A stretch of 64,000 bases of DNA, taken from the NCBI GenBank assembly GCA_913065125.1, contig CAJYAG010000001.1, forward strand, positions 620,001 to 684,000, written 5' to 3'. Every line of letters starts with the position of its first letter. The first letter of the stretch is position 1. This DNA comes from an uncultured Flavobacteriaceae bacterium (GTDB taxonomy: Bacteria; Bacteroidota; Bacteroidia; Flavobacteriales; Flavobacteriaceae). The position numbers were made by a program, and so were the translations under genes. Shown here in pieces: positions 51,072 through 60,802 of this stretch. The notes beneath the pieces are model-generated. The model did no database searches. It saw only the letters and a list, made by a program, of their open reading frames with translations, and was not told the DNA's origin.

Positions 51072-53570
51072 TTACATTTTATCTCCGAAGAAGATTGCAT
51101 TCATTAATAACTTATTGGTTCCGTACCAAAATGCTCTAAAGTTGGTATTGTCTGTAAAAACAATTACTCTACCTCTACCCATTCTTTGTACTTGAAAAGG
51201 AACTGTACCTGCTAAAACTTTTAAGTTTTGTTTAGAAATATAACCAGCCAATAACGGATTCTTAGTATACTGAATCGGATTGTTATAATTGGTTTTATTT
51301 GGTTTTATAAAAATAGTGGTATTTCTAAAGATTGGCAATTCGTCGTTTTTATAACCAAAGTTAATTGGATGCGACACATCTAACTTTGTGTTAAAAATTG
51401 CTCCACCAATTACTTGCGCGCCAGAGCGTAAACTTCTATTTTCAAATGTTACAGGATTTGTAGGAGCATCTGCTTTTTCGAATTCTAAATTGATAAACTT
51501 CTTAGAAGCCAACCATCTTACAGCACTTTTGTAACCAATTAATACTCCGCCGTTTCTAACCCACGTTTTTAATCGTTCTTCTGTGCTTTTATCAACTCCA
51601 CGACTACTTGGTACAATTAACGTAGAATATTTGCTTAAATCTGTTCTACCAACATAAGACATGTCTAACTTGGTCACTTTAATATTATAACGCGTATCAA
51701 ACAAATGCCAAATTTCTCCAGCATCAGAACTCGAAATTCCATCACCAACTAACATCGCAATTTTCTTCGGACTGATATTGCTAAAATTATTAGAACCTAA
51801 ATCGATTCCTTGATTTAAACCAGTTCTTGTTCCGTACACATGCACATGGCTGTTTTTAGCAACTTTTTCTAAAAAAGCAAACAAGTCTACTGCGTTTAAT
51901 TTTTGATCTTGTACAGGAATAAAAATAGTTCCGTAATCAAAATCTTTTCCTCCGTTATTAAATTTCTTTAAAGAAACTTTCGCTCTAATGCCTTTGTTTA
52001 AAATAGTATTCAATGCTTTTGGCGTATAATAATCGTTCCAAGGCATTAAATATCCGTAATCACTTTTATAAGAAATAGAACCAGCAGGCATTTCTAAGTT
52101 GGTTACTACTTTTCCTATTTTGTTGGTTGCAATATTTTCTTCGTAGTCTAAATTAAAAGCCAACGGAAATGTCCATGCAGAAATATCATAAAACAAACTA
52201 TCTGTAAAAGTGGTTGTTTTTTGGAACATTGCTTTTACCAATCTGCTGTTCTTTTGGTTCATCGGAATTACAAAACTGCTTCCTTTTTTATAGTTTTTCC
52301 CTTTTGATGTAAAGTCAGATGCAACTTCGTTAAATTGTATTTGATGTCTTTTTAAAATCTCTGCTAAATGATAGGTTCTTGCCGCATCTTTTTCGTCACC
52401 AAAAACAATTGCTTTGGTTTTTGCATTTTCTTTTCTTGCATTCTTAAAGAAATCTTGTTGGTACTTTAAGATTTGAACTCTCATATTTTTAGCTGCATCT
52501 AAAGTAGATAAAGCTGCTGTAAATTGATTTCTAATGGTAAACGGAAACGTTAATACACCATTTACAGTTTCTTGTGCATGACCACGAGAACTTCCTTGTT
52601 CAAATAAAATACCGATACTTCCATTTACATCTGGAAAGGTTGAGCCTTTTCCGTAATAAAAATCGTCAAAGCTTTCTTCTGAATAATACGTAGAACCAAT
52701 TTTATCCAACGCTTTTGCATGATAGGTTGCAATTTGCTTGGTTAAATCTTGATTTAATTGAGGTGTTAGCGGATTTGTTCTAGACGGAATTCCCGGTTGA
52801 AAGAAGAACGAAGAGTTCGATCCCATTTCGTGATGATCTGTTAAGATATTTGGCATCCATTTATGAAACGAAGCAATTCTTGCTCTAGATTCTGGCAACT
52901 GTACTGGCAACCAATCTCTGTTCATATCAAACCAATAATGATTGGTTCTTCCGCCAGGCCAAACTTCTCTGTATTCTCTATCGTTTGGATCTGGATTAAT
53001 GTTTATCGCTTTGTTTGTATTTGCCCAATACGCAAAACGTTGCAATCCGTCTGGATTAAAAGAAGGATCAAATAAAATAACCGTATTGTCTAATAATGCA
53101 TCTATTTCGCTTCCTTGTGCAGCCGCTAAATAATAGGCCGCAGCCAAACTAGCATTTGAGCCACTTGGTTCGTTACCATGAATAGAAAATCCTTGATACA
53201 CCACAATTGGCGCATTAGAAACATCTACAGAAGCATTTTCTGTTGCTGCAATATGGTTTTTACGAATGGTTTCTAAATTCTGATGATTCTTTGGCGACGT
53301 AATGGTTAATAATAACAACGGTCTTCCTTCAAAAGTAGTTCCTCTACTTTCTATAGAAATTCTGTCTGACGCTTTTGCCAACGCTTTCATATACTCGGCT
53401 AATTTATCATGTGTAATATGCCATTCGCCAACCTCATGACCAATGACAGATTTTGGTGTTGGTATGTTTTTATTATAGCTTACATTTTTTGGTAAATAGT
53501 ACGATAAATCTACTTGTTGTGCAGTTGCAGAATAGGTTAGCAACAAAAAAAGAATAGTGAGTTTTTTCAT
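51072..53570 (-). CDS. Exported M14-family zinc carboxypeptidase-like protein with C-terminal GATase-like part
   Basis: The 832-aa protein has a signal peptide (TILFLLLTYSATAQQ). Residues 60-370 form an M14 domain: zinc motif GFSIHGNEPSG, TVILFDPSFNPDGLQRF and a Glu in IGILFEQGSS near residue 305, plus DHHEMGSNSSFF. The C-terminal half contains a class I glutamine-amidotransferase-like region (STLIVPSSRGVDKS, GGVLIGYK) and VIVFTDNTNFRAFWYGTNKL. Peptidases of this type in Bacteroidota process extracellular peptides. It is the last gene before the restriction-like island and is read away from it. Confidence 0.93.
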   Translation of the reverse strand: MKKLTILFLLLTYSATAQQVDLSYYLPKNVSYNKNIPTPKSVIGHEVGEWHITHDKLAEYMKALAKASDRISIESRGTTFEGRPLLLLTITSPKNHQNLETIRKNHIAATENASVDVSNAPIVVYQGFSIHGNEPSGSNASLAAAYYLAAAQGSEIDALLDNTVILFDPSFNPDGLQRFAYWANTNKAININPDPNDREYREVWPGGRTNHYWFDMNRDWLPVQLPESRARIASFHKWMPNILTDHHEMGSNSSFFFQPGIPSRTNPLTPQLNQDLTKQIATYHAKALDKIGSTYYSEESFDDFYYGKGSTFPDVNGSIGILFEQGSSRGHAQETVNGVLTFPFTIRNQFTAALSTLDAAKNMRVQILKYQQDFFKNARKENAKTKAIVFGDEKDAARTYHLAEILKRHQIQFNEVASDFTSKGKNYKKGSSFVIPMNQKNSRLVKAMFQKTTTFTDSLFYDISAWTFPLAFNLDYEENIATNKIGKVVTNLEMPAGSISYKSDYGYLMPWNDYYTPKALNTILNKGIRAKVSLKKFNNGGKDFDYGTIFIPVQDQKLNAVDLFAFLEKVAKNSHVHVYGTRTGLNQGIDLGSNNFSNISPKKIAMLVGDGISSSDAGEIWHLFDTRYNIKVTKLDMSYVGRTDLSKYSTLIVPSSRGVDKSTEERLKTWVRNGGVLIGYKSAVRWLASKKFINLEFEKADAPTNPVTFENRSLRSGAQVIGGAIFNTKLDVSHPINFGYKNDELPIFRNTTIFIKPNKTNYNNPIQYTKNPLLAGYISKQNLKVLAGTVPFQVQRMGRGRVIVFTDNTNFRAFWYGTNKLLMNAIFFGDKM

Positions 53571-53959
53571 TAGAAATAATTTGTTAGTTTTCAGCCTACA
53601 AGGTAAAGAAACAAAGTCTTTGAGTAAATTTACCGCTATCTATTTAACGTATCTTTAACAAATTGTGTGTGCTTTTAGTTTTGTGCTTTACCAAAGAAAA
53701 TTGATAATATTGAGTTTGGATACAAAACTTACTATGGCTTAGCATGAACTAACTATGGCTTTACCATTGCTTACCCTTTCGACTAGTTCAACTAGCTACC
53801 TTCAATCAAAATATATGTTGATTTTGCTAATGTTCAAGGTGACACTAAAATTCTAAGTCTTTTTTTCTTTATTCCTTTCATTTTTCCTTGATGAAAAACG
53901 AAACAAAAAATCAAGACTCACTTTTCTTTTTTTTGAATTTTACTTTCTATTCCACTAAC

Positions 53960-53987
53960 GAATCCAGACCGCAAGCTCTTTGGATTC
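53960..53987. repeat. Hairpin within the 53571-54542 gene-poor region
   Basis: GAATCCA (53960-53966) pairs with TGGATTC (53981-53987). The sequence between is GC-rich for this genome. Further on (54076-54104) a GAGATTACTTCGTTTTACTCGC-type degenerate palindromic element follows. The 970-bp region holds no convincing gene and looks like a scar of several dispersed repeats leading to the 10-bp array. Confidence 0.55.
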
Positions 53988-54210
53988 TTGCCGTTTCATA
54001 GAAATTAAATTCTTACAAAAAACAAAATAGGTCGGTTAGATTCTAACTTTAATTTGTGATTGTTGTTAATGATTTGAGATTACTTCGTTTTACTCGCAAT
54101 GGCGATGTGGTTTGGGTTTTCTAGCAGTTTTCTCCCAAAAAGATCCATTTTTAAAAAATACGACCCTGCTTCACCCGAACAAGACCCGAACAAAACCCCT
54201 AAAAAATCGG

Positions 54211-54330
54211 TTTGTGTGTCAGATTGTGTCAAATTGTGTCAAAACAGGTCAGAATGTGTCAGATTGTGTCAGAACAGGTCAGGTTGTGTCAAATTGTGTC
54301 AGAATGTGTCAAAACAGGTCAGGATGTGTC
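54211..54330. repeat. Twelve-unit tandem array with exact 10-bp period (consensus AGAATGTGTC)
   Basis: Units 1-12 all end in GTC and are exactly 10 bp long without any indel. Nine are variants of AGAATGTGTC and three (units 4, 7, 11) are AAAACAGGTC or AGAACAGGTC. It lies 213 bp upstream of the methyltransferase ATG. All three forward frames stay open through it, which is a repeat effect and not coding. Confidence 0.97.
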
Positions 54331-54542
54331 ATTATTTGTTAGACCTAACTATACAAAAGAATTTGTCTATTTTGAGAGTTTTTGTTCTCTTATACTTGTT
54401 TTTTCGTTTAATAGTAGTACTTTAGTTGTTGTGTGAACAGCTATGTTTCATACTAAAAACCCAAAACTATAAAACTAAAAGAGATTTTTTCTACTATCAT
54501 TCAATTAAGCAAAAAAAAGAAAAATCGTAGATTATAATAAAT

Positions 54543-56249
54543 ATGAATAAACTAACAATTATAGATTTTTTTTGTGGTGCTGGTGGATTTTCAGAGGGTT
54601 TTAGACAACAAGGTTACAAAATTGTTGCTGGGTACGACCAATGGAAACCTGCTGTTGAAACATACAATCATAATTTCGGACTAAATTGCACTCCTAAAAA
54701 CATTCTTGACTTTGAAAACTCAATTGAGGAAATTGAAAAAATCCCTGATACCGACATTATTCTCGGTAGTCCACCTTGTGTAAGCTTTTCAAGTTCAAAT
54801 AAATCTGGGAAAGCAGATAAATCTTTAGGAGTTAAACTTACAGAAACATTTTTAAGAATTGTTGCTGTAAAAAAACATAAACCAAATTCTACACTAAAAG
54901 CTTGGTTTATGGAAAATGTTGTAAACTCTAAACGTTATCTTCAAACCGAATACACATTCAAAGATTTGAAATTGTCGGACTGGGCTATTTCTCATAAGAT
55001 AAGTCCTAATAAAGTTGCAATTAATTTATACGAAAACACAACAATTGTAAATTCTGCTGATTACGGATCTCTACAAGCTAGAAAAAGAGTTGTTTCTGGT
55101 GAAATTATAAAAAAGAAGAAACTTATAATTCCAAAAAAAACTCACAGAAGTCCAAAAGATAAAGGTCATTTACCTATTTACAGATCTATAAAAGAAATAA
55201 AAGAAAATTTTCCAAATCCTTACGAGCAAAAATCAACGAATCAAGTTAGTGATATAAATTACAATATTTCTATAGCAAAAAATGAAATAACTGATCATTT
55301 CTATGATACGGGAATATATGAGGTTGAATGGAAATTTTCTAAATTTTGGAAACAGAATCATCCTTATATGGGGAGAATGTCATTCCCTGAAAACAATGAC
55401 AACCCAAGTAGAACAATTACAGCAACAAAAATTGCGAATTCAAGAGAATCTATAATATATAAATCTGAGATAAGAAGAAAAGGCAATGGCGAGTATAGAT
55501 TACCAACAGTTAGAGAAGCAGCTATAATAATGGGCTTTCCTATTACTTATCAGTTTTTAGGTAGTGAAAATACAAAATGGAGATTAGTGGGTAATGCAGT
55601 ATGCTGTCCAGTGAGTAGAACTTTAGCAAAAACTGTTATTGAAACTCTTAAATTAGAAAAACCCAAAGAATTAGCTTTAGATGCAAGACCTAATCTTGAA
55701 GGTGTAAAAAATTTAAACAATTATATAAGGAAGAAATTTGATAAACCACCTGTTAAGAAAAAAGGTGCACGATTTAGAAGACACCCGATAAAAGACGGAA
55801 ATCTTACTGTAACACTTTCTAACTATGATATTGATCAAAATAGTAAAACTAAAAATAAATGGTTTACTTCAATTCAATACGGTACTGGAGAAGGCTTTCC
55901 AATACAAAAAGTAAAAGATGGATATTTTGAAAAAATAGAAGAGCTAATTAAGGAGTTCAAAAGTGGTAAGAAATTTTTAAATATAATCAATAACGGTTTT
56001 ACTGAGAAAATTGGAACTAAATATGAACTGCAAGAAATGTATGAAAAGCAAATTCCAATTAATAATTTAGAACAACCAACTGAACTAGTTGATCAAATCC
56101 AAGAAATATTAGATAAAGTAAAATGTCCTGACATACTTTTTGAACAAAACGGAACAGTTGTTTTTAGTGAAAAGAATAAAGTGCCTTTAAAACAGCTTTT
56201 CTCGTTATATGCCATAAATAAAATATCTACAATTGCCAATCAGAAATAA
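54543..56249 (+). CDS. DNA (cytosine-5-)-methyltransferase with C-terminal extension
   Basis: The 568-aa protein has a complete C5 methyltransferase core: SAM motif DFFCGAGGFSEGF (from residue 8), catalytic GSPPC (Cys79), ENV (124-126), QARKR (178-182) and late motifs IIMGFPITYQF and WRLVGNAVCCPVS. The target-recognition part is about 210-320. Beyond residue 385 there are about 180 residues that do not belong to the core, with FRRHPIKDGNLTV and FTSIQYGTGEGFPI. The gene starts a run of four genes with 2-bp gap, 1-bp overlap and 17-bp overlap. Codon use is rich in ATA and AAA compared with housekeeping genes nearby. Confidence 0.95.
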   Translation: MNKLTIIDFFCGAGGFSEGFRQQGYKIVAGYDQWKPAVETYNHNFGLNCTPKNILDFENSIEEIEKIPDTDIILGSPPCVSFSSSNKSGKADKSLGVKLTETFLRIVAVKKHKPNSTLKAWFMENVVNSKRYLQTEYTFKDLKLSDWAISHKISPNKVAINLYENTTIVNSADYGSLQARKRVVSGEIIKKKKLIIPKKTHRSPKDKGHLPIYRSIKEIKENFPNPYEQKSTNQVSDINYNISIAKNEITDHFYDTGIYEVEWKFSKFWKQNHPYMGRMSFPENNDNPSRTITATKIANSRESIIYKSEIRRKGNGEYRLPTVREAAIIMGFPITYQFLGSENTKWRLVGNAVCCPVSRTLAKTVIETLKLEKPKELALDARPNLEGVKNLNNYIRKKFDKPPVKKKGARFRRHPIKDGNLTVTLSNYDIDQNSKTKNKWFTSIQYGTGEGFPIQKVKDGYFEKIEELIKEFKSGKKFLNIINNGFTEKIGTKYELQEMYEKQIPINNLEQPTELVDQIQEILDKVKCPDILFEQNGTVVFSEKNKVPLKQLFSLYAINKISTIANQK

Positions 56250-56251
56250 AT

Positions 56252-57670
56252 ATGAGTAAAGAAGTTAGAATACAACAAATCAAAAGGATAATTACAGATG
56301 AAAAACCAGTTGGTCGACTTGATATTCCTTGGAAAGACAAATTAGAACCAATGGATGTATACCAAATACCTTTGGATTATCTTATTTATAATAAATATAA
56401 TGGAAGAATACTTAGCCGAACGAAATCTTACGAAAATCAGAATTTAAAAATTGATGCTGAAAGCGATACTGGTAAAAAATTGATTGAAAATTTGTTATGG
56501 GATTCTAAAGAACAAAAAAATAAAGAAACTCTTGCTAGCCTTAAAAAAATCGGACAAGAAAAAGTTGGAATAATTACTGAAGATGGGATAATAATAGATG
56601 GAAACAGGAGAGCAATGCTTCTAAATAAAATAGACCACATAGATTATTTCAAGGCTGTTGTATTACCAGTTGAATATGAAGGAAATCCTTTAGAAATTGA
56701 GAAATTTGAAACTAAATATCAATTAGGAGAAGAAAGAAAACTGGATTACAATCCAATTGAGATTTATTTGAAAGTTCAAAGTTTATATATGCAATTGAGC
56801 GGAAAGTCATTTTATTCTCCTGATACGGTAGACAAAAATGCAATTAAAAAAATCTATGAATGGATTGGCAATTACAAGAATATAAAAAATGTAAATGATA
56901 TTGAATACACTTTAGCCGTAATGAATTCAATGGATGAATATCTGGATTGGTTTGACTACAATGGTATTTATACAACTTTGGATGAAAGAGAGGAGCAATT
57001 CAGAGGATTAACATCTTGGCTAATTAATTTTTACGGTGAAAATTCTAAAAAGGCTTTTGATGACTATCGTGATGATGATGTAGATGATTTGAAAACATTA
57101 TGTTATGATTTAATTAGAATAAAGTATAAAAATGAAAAATTTAGATATGTAGCACAAGGGCAGAAACAAAACCATTTCTTTGGAAGTAAAGAGGTTTGGG
57201 AGTCATTTCAAAAGGAGCACAGAAAAATAGCAAGTTCATTTGAAGAGCCAAAGGTAGATGTCAATATTAAAAATTTAGAAGCTCATTTAAATAGCATTGA
57301 TAGTAAGTATAAAGAAGAAATTGGAAAACAATTAGATGAAAACGTAGATAATCATTATACTAAATTACGGAATAAGCAATCACAAGATGAACCTGAAAAA
57401 TTAATTAGCAAAGCTTTAGACTCATTTGAATCAATAAATAAAAACAATAAAAATTTCAACTCTAAATCAGTTCAAAAACTTGTAGAAGAGCTGGGAAATA
57501 AAGTTTTTGCTTCACTACAAAAAAAATCACCTTCAAAAGTTTTATCACATATTATTGAGTTAATGGAAGCTATAGATGTTGAACAAATTCCAGAAAATGA
57601 AATGGAAGATTGTCAAAACAAAACTAAAAGGATACAACAAATTGGCTATCAAATAAATAAAAGCATATAA
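56252..57670 (+). CDS. ParB/Srx-fold-like protein of the methyltransferase island
   Basis: The 472-aa cytosolic protein has an N-terminal ParB/Srx-like region: DVYQIPLDYLIYNKYNGRI (about 35-53) as the entry, and the nucleotide-binding-like TEDGIIIDGNRRAMLLNKI with DGNRR at residues 116-120. The rest is long, helical and Lys/Asp-rich without known motifs. ParB-like domains bind CTP or act as nucleases, and related DGxRR proteins occur in Dnd-type and other DNA-modification systems. It probably recognises DNA or links the methylase to the helicase. Its last base overlaps the helicase start. Confidence 0.8.
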   Translation: MSKEVRIQQIKRIITDEKPVGRLDIPWKDKLEPMDVYQIPLDYLIYNKYNGRILSRTKSYENQNLKIDAESDTGKKLIENLLWDSKEQKNKETLASLKKIGQEKVGIITEDGIIIDGNRRAMLLNKIDHIDYFKAVVLPVEYEGNPLEIEKFETKYQLGEERKLDYNPIEIYLKVQSLYMQLSGKSFYSPDTVDKNAIKKIYEWIGNYKNIKNVNDIEYTLAVMNSMDEYLDWFDYNGIYTTLDEREEQFRGLTSWLINFYGENSKKAFDDYRDDDVDDLKTLCYDLIRIKYKNEKFRYVAQGQKQNHFFGSKEVWESFQKEHRKIASSFEEPKVDVNIKNLEAHLNSIDSKYKEEIGKQLDENVDNHYTKLRNKQSQDEPEKLISKALDSFESINKNNKNFNSKSVQKLVEELGNKVFASLQKKSPSKVLSHIIELMEAIDVEQIPENEMEDCQNKTKRIQQIGYQINKSI

Positions 57671-59649
57671 TGTCCTTAATAATTGATATAAATAATGAAA
57701 ATAACTCTTTCTATTTACAAAGTTTTGAAGAATCCTTATTGAAAAACAAAAGACTTTTAGTTTCATTTAAAAGACTTGGTTATGAATTGGAAAATGAAAA
57801 TATAATTATTCCTTTTCGTGAGGAAACACAAATTAAAACACTTCAAGAGATTGAAAGACTACTTAAAAAATTTGATATAAATTACTCAGTATCAAAAAGA
57901 ATAAAAGCTGAATTAAATTCCTACCATAAAGAAGAAGAAAACTTTGAACTGTTTAGTGAAAATGCAAGGTCAATACGAAATAATGAATTTGAAAAAAAGC
58001 CTGATTTATATAAACAATTCAAAGAGTTTGATGATGTTTTAAAAAGAGATTTAATAAGAGAACTTTATCCTTTGCAAGAGCTTTCAGCTTTTCATATGGC
58101 TTTCGCTCAAAACTCGTGTAATTTTGCAGTTCCAGGAGCAGGAAAAACTTCAATTGTTTATGGAGCTTATGCTTATTTAAAAAGTTTACCAGAAGAAGAC
58201 CCAAGGCACGTTAATAAACTTTTGGTTATTGGTCCACTCTCTTCGTTTGCTCCTTGGGAAAATGAATACGAAGAATGTTTTGGAGTAAAACCTAATTCTT
58301 TCAGAATGTCTGGAGACCCAAATGTTTCTATTGAAAAAAAACTAGAACACCTTTATTCACCGAATACACCCGAATTATCACTAATATTTCACGGAGGAGT
58401 TGATCGATTTCAAACTGACATTATTGACTTTTTGAAACGAAACAAAACTATGGTTGTTGTTGATGAAGCTCACAGAATTAAAAATCCTGAAGGCGTTTGG
58501 GGACGAAGTGTTACCGAAATTTCTAAAGAAGCAATATCAAGAGTTATACTTACTGGAACACCAGTACCTAATGGGTATCAAGATATTTTTAATCTATATA
58601 AATTTATTTATCCATTCAAATTCAAAGAAATATTAAAGTTTCATTATCACAATTTAGAAGATATGACTGCTAACAGCTCATTAGATTCTAATCGTGTAAA
58701 AGAATTAAAGGAAAATATTTCCCCATATTTTATACGAATAAAAAAAGAAGATTTGAATCTACCACCAGTGGAAGAAACTTATGTTCAAATTGAAATGGAG
58801 CCTTATCAAAGAGAAATTTATGACTTTATAGAATCTCAATATATTGAACATTTTAAAGAAGATAGTTCAGCATCAGTGAAAGATATATTAAATAAAGCAA
58901 AATTAATTAGACTAAGACAAGCTGCTACCAATCCTTCGCTTCTCGCCAAAACACTAAAGGACTCATTGGAGAACAACGAATTAACAGGAGAGTTTGATCC
59001 TAATGCAATATTCACAACCAATACTGATGAATTTATAAATGACTCTGAATTTTTTAATAAAATAACTAATTACTCAAACCTTGAAGTTCCGAGAAAATTT
59101 AATACAATCTTACATACTTTACAAAATGATATTTTTACTGAAAATGGAAAAGTTATTATTTGGACTATATTCATTCAAAATGCTCTTGAGCTACAAGAGT
59201 ATTTAAAGACAAACAATATTGAATCTAAACTTCTTATCGGTAAAATTCCACAAGAAGAAAGGGAAATAACTATAAAAGCATTTAACGACCCAAATAGTAA
59301 TGATTTTAATGTGGTTATTGCAAATCCTTTCTCTGTTGCAGAATCTATTTCTCTTCACAAAGGCTGTCATAATGCAATTTATCTAGAAAGAGATTATAAC
59401 TGTTCTAATTTCCTGCAATCTAAAGATCGAATCCACAGGGTTGGATTAAAGAATAATCAAATTACTAAATACTATTATTTCGTATCAACCAATTCGATTG
59501 ATGAAGTAATAAACTCAAGACTTCATTTGAAAATCCAACGAATGGAAGAAATAATAAATGATGACATTCCTTTATTTAGACAAATTGATGATAATGACGA
59601 AACTGACATAATTAAAGAATTAATTGCCAATTATGCTAAAAGAACTTAG
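57670..59649 (+). CDS. SNF2-family (superfamily II) helicase-like ATPase
   Basis: The 659-aa protein carries the SNF2 core: Q-region YPLQELSAFHM, motif I in the variant form VPGAGKTS (154-161), motif Ia IGPLSSFAPWENE, DEAH box VVVDEAHRIKN (265-268), RVILTGTPVPNG, and in the second lobe VIIWTIFIQNALELQEYL, FSVAESISLHKGCH and QSKDRIHRVGLKN. An N-terminal stretch of about 130 residues (charged, helical) is not part of the core. It should translocate on double-stranded DNA and may move the partner nuclease. It overlaps the ParB-like gene by one base and the DUF3883 gene by 17 bp. Confidence 0.93.
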   Translation: MSLIIDINNENNSFYLQSFEESLLKNKRLLVSFKRLGYELENENIIIPFREETQIKTLQEIERLLKKFDINYSVSKRIKAELNSYHKEEENFELFSENARSIRNNEFEKKPDLYKQFKEFDDVLKRDLIRELYPLQELSAFHMAFAQNSCNFAVPGAGKTSIVYGAYAYLKSLPEEDPRHVNKLLVIGPLSSFAPWENEYEECFGVKPNSFRMSGDPNVSIEKKLEHLYSPNTPELSLIFHGGVDRFQTDIIDFLKRNKTMVVVDEAHRIKNPEGVWGRSVTEISKEAISRVILTGTPVPNGYQDIFNLYKFIYPFKFKEILKFHYHNLEDMTANSSLDSNRVKELKENISPYFIRIKKEDLNLPPVEETYVQIEMEPYQREIYDFIESQYIEHFKEDSSASVKDILNKAKLIRLRQAATNPSLLAKTLKDSLENNELTGEFDPNAIFTTNTDEFINDSEFFNKITNYSNLEVPRKFNTILHTLQNDIFTENGKVIIWTIFIQNALELQEYLKTNNIESKLLIGKIPQEEREITIKAFNDPNSNDFNVVIANPFSVAESISLHKGCHNAIYLERDYNCSNFLQSKDRIHRVGLKNNQITKYYYFVSTNSIDEVINSRLHLKIQRMEEIINDDIPLFRQIDDNDETDIIKELIANYAKRT

Positions 59650-60613
59650 ACATTATAGCAATTTTGGGACTCCTAATTATTTCTTTGAATTACTTACCGC
59701 TCTTAAAAACAAACAAGATGTAAGTTATTTAAGAAGTGATATTGAAAAGTTATTTTACAACAAAATCATTGATGGTAGAGGCGTGTTTGATGGTTGTTTA
59801 GAATTAGCACTAAATATAGATATTCTTCAAACTTCAGATAATATTGTTACATTAAATGAGGGGATTTCAAATTCTTTAAATAGTGTCAACCAAATGATAG
59901 ATAAATTCAATGAGTTTTTATTTCGTGCATTGAAAAATGATGATGAATTTCATAATATCTTTTGCTCAGAACATTTGTCTCACGATATAATTTACAAATC
60001 ACTTCAAATTAACAATGCTGCTTTTGGTTTAAAAAACTCAAGTTTTAAACAATTATTAATTGATTTTAGAGCTATAACGAATCACCCAACACCAGAGATT
60101 AATTACTTTATTATAAATTCGAGATACAAAAAACTATTTGACAAAACCGTTTTACCTGAAATCAAAAAGCGAAAAATTGGAATTGAAGAATTTCGAAAAT
60201 CAATGGAACTTCAACAAATTTATGGAGAAGAAGCTGAAAGGTTTGTTGTGGATTTTGAAACAAAAAGACTTAATAATAAAAAAGATATTGATTGGGTTGC
60301 TGAATACATAGTTAATGAAGGCTATGATGTTGCTTCCTATGATAATGAAAACGACAATATTCCAAATAGATTCATAGAAGTAAAATCTTATGATGGTGAC
60401 ACTCCTTATTTCTTTTGGTCAAGAAACGAATATCTTACAGCAAAAAGAAAGCAAGAAGAATATTGGATATATCTTGTAAATCGAAAAGAAATGAACAATA
60501 AAAACTATGAACCAATAATGAAACAGAATCCATATGAATCAATATTAAAAGATGATATTTGGAAAAAACAAGTTGATAAATATAAAATTGAATTATTAAA
60601 TACCAACACATAA
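59633..60613 (+). CDS. DUF3883 (NO VEIN C-terminal-like) protein, probable nuclease
   Basis: The ATG at 59633 overlaps the helicase stop by 17 bp; a TTG nine bases earlier is less likely. The 326-aa protein has an unrecognised helical N-terminal part and a C-terminal DUF3883 domain with AERFVVDFE, YDVASYDNE, RFIEVKS and YFFWSRNEYLTA, ending in YWIYLVNR. The EVK with an upstream acidic residue resembles the PD-(D/E)xK nuclease core. It is the likely restriction-effector subunit of the island. No AT hook or phosphodiesterase motif is seen. Confidence 0.85.
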   Translation: MLKELRHYSNFGTPNYFFELLTALKNKQDVSYLRSDIEKLFYNKIIDGRGVFDGCLELALNIDILQTSDNIVTLNEGISNSLNSVNQMIDKFNEFLFRALKNDDEFHNIFCSEHLSHDIIYKSLQINNAAFGLKNSSFKQLLIDFRAITNHPTPEINYFIINSRYKKLFDKTVLPEIKKRKIGIEEFRKSMELQQIYGEEAERFVVDFETKRLNNKKDIDWVAEYIVNEGYDVASYDNENDNIPNRFIEVKSYDGDTPYFFWSRNEYLTAKRKQEEYWIYLVNRKEMNNKNYEPIMKQNPYESILKDDIWKKQVDKYKIELLNTNT

Positions 60614-60619
60614 AGCCAT

Positions 60620-60651
60620 AAACTTTCACAATTAACAACGCTGGAAAGTTT
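60620..60651 (+). terminator. Hairpin after the four-gene island
   Basis: AAACTTTC (60620-60627) pairs with GAAAGTTT (60644-60651). No strong T run follows, so terminator function is uncertain. The rest of the gap up to 60802 is AT-rich, with TAAATTCG (60773-60780), one base off the -7 consensus, before the next gene. Confidence 0.45.
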
Positions 60652-60802
60652 AAGCTAAACAACTGACTCAAAAAATAACTATTTCACAACAACAAACCAA
60701 CACTCAAACTCCATAATCAAGCAATACATAATTATTCAAAACAAAATCAATAGAGAAGCAATTTTTTATTTTTAAATTCGCAGTATTCCATGCTAAACAA
60801 AA

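Noticed and set aside
54099..54436. Three overlapping forward frames (74-108 aa) rich in Cys, Val and Gln
   Set aside because: They are open only because a 10-bp repeat without stops is read in all three frames. The peptides are periodic and have no natural composition or start context.
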